A stretch of DNA of 64,000 nt, taken from Joyebacterum sp964521425 (GTDB lineage: Bacteria > Joyebacterota > Joyebacteria > Joyebacterales > Joyebacteraceae). The stretch's first letter is position 1; each line of letters opens with the position of its first letter. Shown piece after piece: positions 60,141 through 64,000 of the stretch. Under the pieces are notes generated by a model, which was not told the origin of the DNA, searched no databases, and saw only the letters and a program-made list of their open reading frames with translations. The DNA lies in assembly GCA_964521425.1 (NCBI GenBank), contig CAZFRO010000006.1, forward strand, positions 54,508-118,507. Reading direction: 5' to 3'. A program made the translations under genes and the position numbers.

Positions 60141-60170
60141 TTGACACCCGGGAACTGTCGTTCATATACT
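60141..60170 (+). promoter_or_regulatory. Promoter of the cation exchanger gene
   Basis: A perfect TTGACA (60141-60146), an 18-base spacer and TATACT (60165-60170), followed by AAGGAG at 60185 and the TTG start at 60199. Confidence 0.72.
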
Positions 60171-60198
60171 CGCCAATACACCTTAAGGAGACCACATA

Positions 60199-61266
60199 TT
60201 GCATTGGAACGTCCTTACCTTCGTGGTCTGTGCCACCGCCATCTGGTGGAGCGGCAGCCGTCTTCCCGTTCACGGGAAGGCTCTGGCCGAGCGTCTGGGC
60301 ATCGGGGCCGCCGCGGCGGGCCTATTCGTGCTGGCGATCATCACCTCCCTTCCTGAGCTGAGCGTTACCCTGAGCGCCATGATCAGGGAAGAGGCGCCCG
60401 ATCTGGCACTCGGCAACATCCTCGGCAGCAACAACTTCAACCTGACGATAATCGCCCTCCTCGAGATGGCCTTTGTGGGCGGTGCATTCCTGAAGGCCGT
60501 GGATGCAGCGCGCTACGCCAGATCGTGTGTGGCGCTCCTGCTTCTCACGGCCCTGGTCGGCGTGGGAGTGGTGTTTGGGGAAGCAATCGGCTCGGCCTAT
60601 CTTCCCATTCTCCTCTTCAGCGTGCCGATCGCGCTTGTGTTCATCCTTGAGTCAGTGCGCGGCGAGTTCGCTCCTTCTGAAGATGGCGAGCTGGGAGCGG
60701 AGGGTAGCACTGGGCAGCCAGGCGAGCAGACGGCAGGGAAGGACGCCGCGAGTGAGCGCGCGACCGCCCGGCACGTCGTCTGGTTCGCTTTCCTCTCGAT
60801 CGTTGTCGTGTCCGCCGGGTTCATAATGGCGCGCACAGCCAATAGCATTGCCCTCTACGAGTTCCCGGGAGGGAGCATCCTGGGTCAGACACTCGTCGGG
60901 ACCCTGCTCGTGGCCATCGCGACCTCGCTTCCGGAAGTTACCGTTGCGTTCGCAGCGATCCGCCGTGCCGGCTCCCCCGACATGGCACTCGGGACCCTGC
61001 TTGGAAGCAATAGCATCAACATTCTCATCTTCGCGATCGGCGCTGGGATTCACGTGGCGGCGACCGGGACATCGGCCTGGGCGGATGTGTCTCCGCTGAA
61101 CATGGTCAATGTCGCGTCCGGACTCATGCTTACAGCAATCGTACTGGCCGGCCTGAGGGTCGGCTGGTTCCGGTCGGGATCCCGAAGGCATGGGGCGCTC
61201 CTTCTGAGCATGATCCCGATCTACCTCTTCGCGCTCTGGCTCGTTCACAGAGGCTCCATCTGGTAG
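60199..61266 (+). CDS. Calcium/sodium antiporter of the CaCA family (YrbG-like)
   Basis: A TTG at 60199 lies eight bases after AAGGAG. The 355-residue protein has about ten helices arranged as two inverted repeats, each with the ion-binding alpha motif: TSLPELSVTLSAM with LGNILGSNNFN (about 49-81), and TSLPEVTVAFAAI with LGTLLGSNSIN (about 243-275). The acidic residue after TSLP in each repeat coordinates the cation in this family. A hydrophilic loop of about 45 residues connects the halves. It probably exchanges Ca2+ for Na+ or H+. Confidence 0.9.
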   Translation: MHWNVLTFVVCATAIWWSGSRLPVHGKALAERLGIGAAAAGLFVLAIITSLPELSVTLSAMIREEAPDLALGNILGSNNFNLTIIALLEMAFVGGAFLKAVDAARYARSCVALLLLTALVGVGVVFGEAIGSAYLPILLFSVPIALVFILESVRGEFAPSEDGELGAEGSTGQPGEQTAGKDAASERATARHVVWFAFLSIVVVSAGFIMARTANSIALYEFPGGSILGQTLVGTLLVAIATSLPEVTVAFAAIRRAGSPDMALGTLLGSNSINILIFAIGAGIHVAATGTSAWADVSPLNMVNVASGLMLTAIVLAGLRVGWFRSGSRRHGALLLSMIPIYLFALWLVHRGSIW

Positions 61267-61311
61267 TGACAGGCACTAGCCTGGTAACTCGTACGGGAAG
61301 GAGAGTCCAAC

Positions 61312-62202
61312 ATGTACGCACCGCTCACCATCGACTACTGGGACATCGTACAGAGGTCCCAGAGAGTCGTTTTCAAGCACAAGTTCCTGTGGTTCTTCGG
61401 GTTCTTCCTGTCTGGGGGAGGCGGAAGCGGAGGCGGCAATTGGGGAGATGAGATCGGTCCCGAGGCACGCCACTGGATAACGACTCATGTGGAACTCCTG
61501 ACGGTCTTGATCGTGTGCGCCGTGGTCCTCTGGCTCGCGCTCGTCGTAATGAGTCTGATCTCCAAGGGGGCACTGATAAGCGGCATATCCGAGAGCGACC
61601 AGGGACGGCACATCACCTTCGGTGGTCAGTGGAGCATCGGCGTCAAGAATGCTCTCAGAATCCTCGGGATTGGAATGCTCTCGCTCGCTGCAGTTCTTGT
61701 CGTGATGATAGCCCTCGCGATCCCGATCCTCCTTCCTCTGGCAGCAGGTGAGGTGGGCATTGTCATCGCGATCGTCATAGGTGCCATCCTGTTCCTTCCC
61801 TTCATCGCGTTCCTCTTCGCGCTGTCCTTCACCATCACATACGCAGAGCGCGAGGTGGTCCTGAGGGGCGTCGACGTCTTCACCGGCATCAGGACCGGCT
61901 GGGAGATGACGAAGCGGTACGTGGGGAAGTCGTTCATGATGTGGCTCGTATCGCTTCTGGCTGGGATGGCATTTGCCATGGCTGTCATCTTCTCGCTTCT
62001 CATGCTGGCGATACCGTTTGTACTGATCGGCATGGCGAATCTCTTCCTTGGGCTTGTGCTCGGCATACCGATCGCTCTCGCAGTCATGTTCGTCCTGTCC
62101 GGAGCGTTCTCGACCTTCATCTATTCGCTCTGGACGCTCCTCTACAACAAGCTCAGGGACGACCTCGATGCGTGGCACGCCGAACCAGGGGTGATTGCGT
62201 AA
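61312..62202 (+). CDS. Polytopic membrane protein of unknown function
   Basis: GGAAGGAGAG precedes the ATG. The 296 residues contain an N-terminal amphipathic part (YWDIVQRSQRVVFKHKFLWF), a glycine-serine linker (SGGGGSGGGNW) and about six hydrophobic segments. The segment ITYAEREVVLRGVDVFTGI lies in the middle. The layout resembles the group often labelled glycerophosphoryl-diester-phosphodiesterase membrane domain, but no enzymatic residues are visible. Its stop overlaps the first base of murQ, so the genes are coupled. Confidence 0.65.
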   Translation: MYAPLTIDYWDIVQRSQRVVFKHKFLWFFGFFLSGGGGSGGGNWGDEIGPEARHWITTHVELLTVLIVCAVVLWLALVVMSLISKGALISGISESDQGRHITFGGQWSIGVKNALRILGIGMLSLAAVLVVMIALAIPILLPLAAGEVGIVIAIVIGAILFLPFIAFLFALSFTITYAEREVVLRGVDVFTGIRTGWEMTKRYVGKSFMMWLVSLLAGMAFAMAVIFSLLMLAIPFVLIGMANLFLGLVLGIPIALAVMFVLSGAFSTFIYSLWTLLYNKLRDDLDAWHAEPGVIA

Positions 62203-63152
62203 TGGCCGACGATCACGGCAACAACTGGCGCCCGCCGGACCGCGACATGGCCGGGATGGACGCCGTCCTCACGGAGCAGCGGAACCCGCGGTCCACTGGC
62301 CTCGACACGATGTCGGCGATGGAGATCGTCGATCTCATCAACTCCGAGGACCGGTCCGTCGCCGACGCGGTCGGTCGCGAACGGGAGCGGATCGCGGAGG
62401 CAATCGAGCTTGTTGTCGAGCGCTTCCGACGTGGCGGTCGCCTTATCTACGTGGGTGCGGGGACGAGCGGGCGGCTGGGCGTTCTCGATGCATCCGAGTG
62501 CCCGCCGACCTTCGGAACCGATCCAAAAATGGTTCAGGGTCTGATCGCCGGGGGTTATGAGGCGCTCATCCGTGCGCAGGAGGGTGCCGAGGACGAGGTT
62601 GATGCCGGCGCGTCCGATCTTGCAGAGCGCGTACCCACGCCCTTGGACGTCGTCATGGGAATCGCCACAAGCGGTGTGACGCCGTATGTGCACGAAGCGC
62701 TGGCGTCGGCGCGGGCGCTAGGAGCGGGCACCATCTTCCTCTCCTGTAGCCCCGTTGATCCGGGAGACGTGGCGGCGGATGTGATCATCACGCCGCTCGT
62801 GGGTCCTGAGGTCGTGACGGGCTCCACCCGCATGAAGGCTGGGACGGCGACGAAGCTCGTCCTCAACACGATAACGACGGCCTCGATGGTTCTTCTTGGA
62901 AAGACCTACGAGAATCTGATGGTCGATCTCATGGCCACGTGCGACAAGCTGAGGGACCGCTCGTGCCGGATCCTGGTCGAGACGTTGAGTCTAGCGTACG
63001 AGGAGGCGGCCGATCTCATGAGTGAGGCCGGCGGGTCCGTCAAGGTCGCCCTCGTCATGGGGAAGGTGGGCGTCAGTCGCGAGGAAGCGGTGCAGAGGCT
63101 TGAAGAGAGCGATGGGTTTGTGAGGAGGGCGCTTGGCGAGCAGGGGGGCTGA
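62202..63152 (+). CDS. murQ: N-acetylmuramic acid 6-phosphate etherase
   Basis: The ATG at 62202 overlaps the previous stop (TAATG). The 316 residues have the SIS-domain signature of MurQ: LTEQRNPRSTGLD, IYVGAGTSGRLGVLDASECP, PTFG, GIATSGVTPYV and GSTRMKAGTATKLVLN. It cleaves the lactyl ether of MurNAc-6-phosphate in peptidoglycan recycling. No transporter (MurP) or AnmK is adjacent, so the source of substrate lies elsewhere. Confidence 0.95.
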   Translation: MADDHGNNWRPPDRDMAGMDAVLTEQRNPRSTGLDTMSAMEIVDLINSEDRSVADAVGRERERIAEAIELVVERFRRGGRLIYVGAGTSGRLGVLDASECPPTFGTDPKMVQGLIAGGYEALIRAQEGAEDEVDAGASDLAERVPTPLDVVMGIATSGVTPYVHEALASARALGAGTIFLSCSPVDPGDVAADVIITPLVGPEVVTGSTRMKAGTATKLVLNTITTASMVLLGKTYENLMVDLMATCDKLRDRSCRILVETLSLAYEEAADLMSEAGGSVKVALVMGKVGVSREEAVQRLEESDGFVRRALGEQGG

Positions 63153-64000
63153 CGGGGCGGTATCGATCATCGTTCATGGCGGCGCCGGAGCCTACGACCC
63201 CGGCAAGGAACACGAGAAGGCGCTCGTGGGGGCCACGGAGTCTGCTCTGGATACGCTCAAAGCCGGCGGGAGTTCCGCCGATGCGATCGTCGCTGCCGTC
63301 GTCTTCATGGAAGATGCCGAGGTCCTGAATGCAGGCTACGGCTCATCGATCAACCTGGACGGGGACGTCGAGAACGACGCCTCGATTATGCTCGATGACA
63401 GATCGTGCGGAGCGATTGCGGCTGCGAAGGGGATCGCCAACCCGATCCTGGCGGCGCGACTGGTCATGGACAAGACCGACCACGTCATGCTCGCCGGTGT
63501 TGGGGCGGAGGAGTTCGCCCGCAGGATGGGCCTCGACTTCCGCGATCAGAGGTCTCCAGCTCGAATGGAGAAACACAAGTTGCTCAAGGCGAAGCTCGGC
63601 AAGGGGGATGACATCCGCTTCCTGTCCCGGCTCGGTGACCTGGCACGTGAACTCGGCCACGGAACCGTTGGCGCCGTTGTGCGCGACGCAAGCGGGCAAA
63701 TGGCTGCAGGCTCCTCCACGGGTGGCATGATGCTCAAGGTCCCGGGTCGTGTTGGGGACACGGGCATCATAGGCGCCGGCACGTACTGCGGTCCCGAGGG
63801 CGGCGCCTCCGCAACCGGACATGGTGAACCGATCATCAGGTACGGCATGTCCCGGGAGGTCGTCGCGGCTTTCGCGGAGCTTGGCGCGGTTCGGGGGATG
63901 GAGCGGGTCATGGCGCTTGCCAGGCGGGAGGGGTTCGAGTTCGGACTCGTTGGCATCGACCGATCGGGAGTCGTGGCGCACGGCTTCACAGCACCGGCGA
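63133..64000 (+). CDS. Isoaspartyl peptidase/type-2 L-asparaginase (3' end outside window)
   Basis: A TTG at 63133, 20 bases inside the end of murQ and just after GAGGAGGG, is the only start after an in-frame stop at 63121. The frame stays open to the right edge (289 codons seen). It is an Ntn-hydrolase: IIVHGGAGAYDPGKE, ALDTLKAGGSSADAIVAAV, NAGYGSSINLDGDVENDAS, the expected nucleophile threonine at the autocleavage site in HGTVGAVVRDASG, and GDTGIIGAGTYCGPEGGAS. The family hydrolyses isoaspartyl dipeptides and asparagine after self-processing into two chains. Pairing with MurQ suggests turnover of cell-wall or damaged peptides, which is inference. Confidence 0.9.
   Translation, partial: MASRGADGAVSIIVHGGAGAYDPGKEHEKALVGATESALDTLKAGGSSADAIVAAVVFMEDAEVLNAGYGSSINLDGDVENDASIMLDDRSCGAIAAAKGIANPILAARLVMDKTDHVMLAGVGAEEFARRMGLDFRDQRSPARMEKHKLLKAKLGKGDDIRFLSRLGDLARELGHGTVGAVVRDASGQMAAGSSTGGMMLKVPGRVGDTGIIGAGTYCGPEGGASATGHGEPIIRYGMSREVVAAFAELGAVRGMERVMALARREGFEFGLVGIDRSGVVAHGFTAPA

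Noticed and set aside
61411..61445. Glycine-serine linker suggesting an engineered fusion
   Set aside because: Codon use and flanking sequence are continuous with a natural membrane protein; such linkers occur naturally.
63329..63730. Plus-strand frame of 133 codons near the right edge
   Set aside because: It is a shadow of the asparaginase/isoaspartyl peptidase gene, which is open in another frame to the window edge.

Overview
The window is a compact, G+C-rich bacterial chromosome segment. Almost every gene lies on the plus strand; only three short loci, near 11.3-12.5 kb, lie on the minus strand. Many secreted proteins end in a Por-type (type IX secretion, T9SS) C-terminal domain built around an NPFNP motif and ending in K(M/V)VL-x-K/R. 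PorV-like barrel proteins, lamin-tail domains and cohesin/dockerin modules are also present. Together these suggest an uncultured lineage of the FCB superphylum (Eisenbacteria- or Krumholzibacteriota-like candidate phyla). This is inference from protein style; there is no rRNA or other marker gene. I saw no tRNA, rRNA, CRISPR array, transposase or phage gene.

1-8.1 kb: five consecutive secreted proteins with cohesin-like domains, two of them also carrying dockerin-like modules. They look like a duplicated two-gene unit plus one extra gene. 8.2-12.5 kb: an alpha/beta hydrolase with an apparently leaderless promoter, a hydantoinase/dihydropyrimidinase, a coiled-coil membrane protein, a minus-strand lipoprotein, a metal-binding HMA protein, and the broken tail of a Por-type secreted protein.

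12.6-35.2 kb: a long purine and nucleoside catabolism region. It encodes an SsnA-type aminohydrolase, a threonine-synthase-like PLP enzyme, the 2Fe-2S and FAD subunits and maturation factors of a molybdenum hydroxylase (catalytic subunit absent), and a two-subunit transketolase. It also encodes an aminotransferase, two carbamoyltransferases, carbamate kinase, adenine deaminase, an MFS transporter, and a BMP-type nucleoside ABC importer interrupted by murJ. The content recalls the E. coli yge/yqe/ssnA cluster used for anaerobic purine and urate breakdown, in which carbamoyl phosphate yields ATP.

35.3-53 kb: a secreted metallophosphatase, a ComEC-type metallo-beta-lactamase-fold lipoprotein and a sugar-type ABC importer without its ATPase come first. 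Two secreted OB-fold proteins follow, one of them with a lamin-tail domain. The region ends with two PorV-like outer-membrane proteins flanking a helix-hairpin-helix barrel protein, then a 5'-nucleotidase. My working hypothesis is that this surface set and the purine region together form a route from extracellular nucleic acid or nucleotides to purine fermentation. 53-64 kb: three more secreted proteins, a CaCA-type cation exchanger, a membrane protein, MurQ, and the start of an isoaspartyl peptidase/asparaginase cut by the right edge.

Promoters close to the classical TTGACA-N17-TATAAT pattern are visible at several operon heads. Several intergenic gaps contain short imperfect direct duplications.
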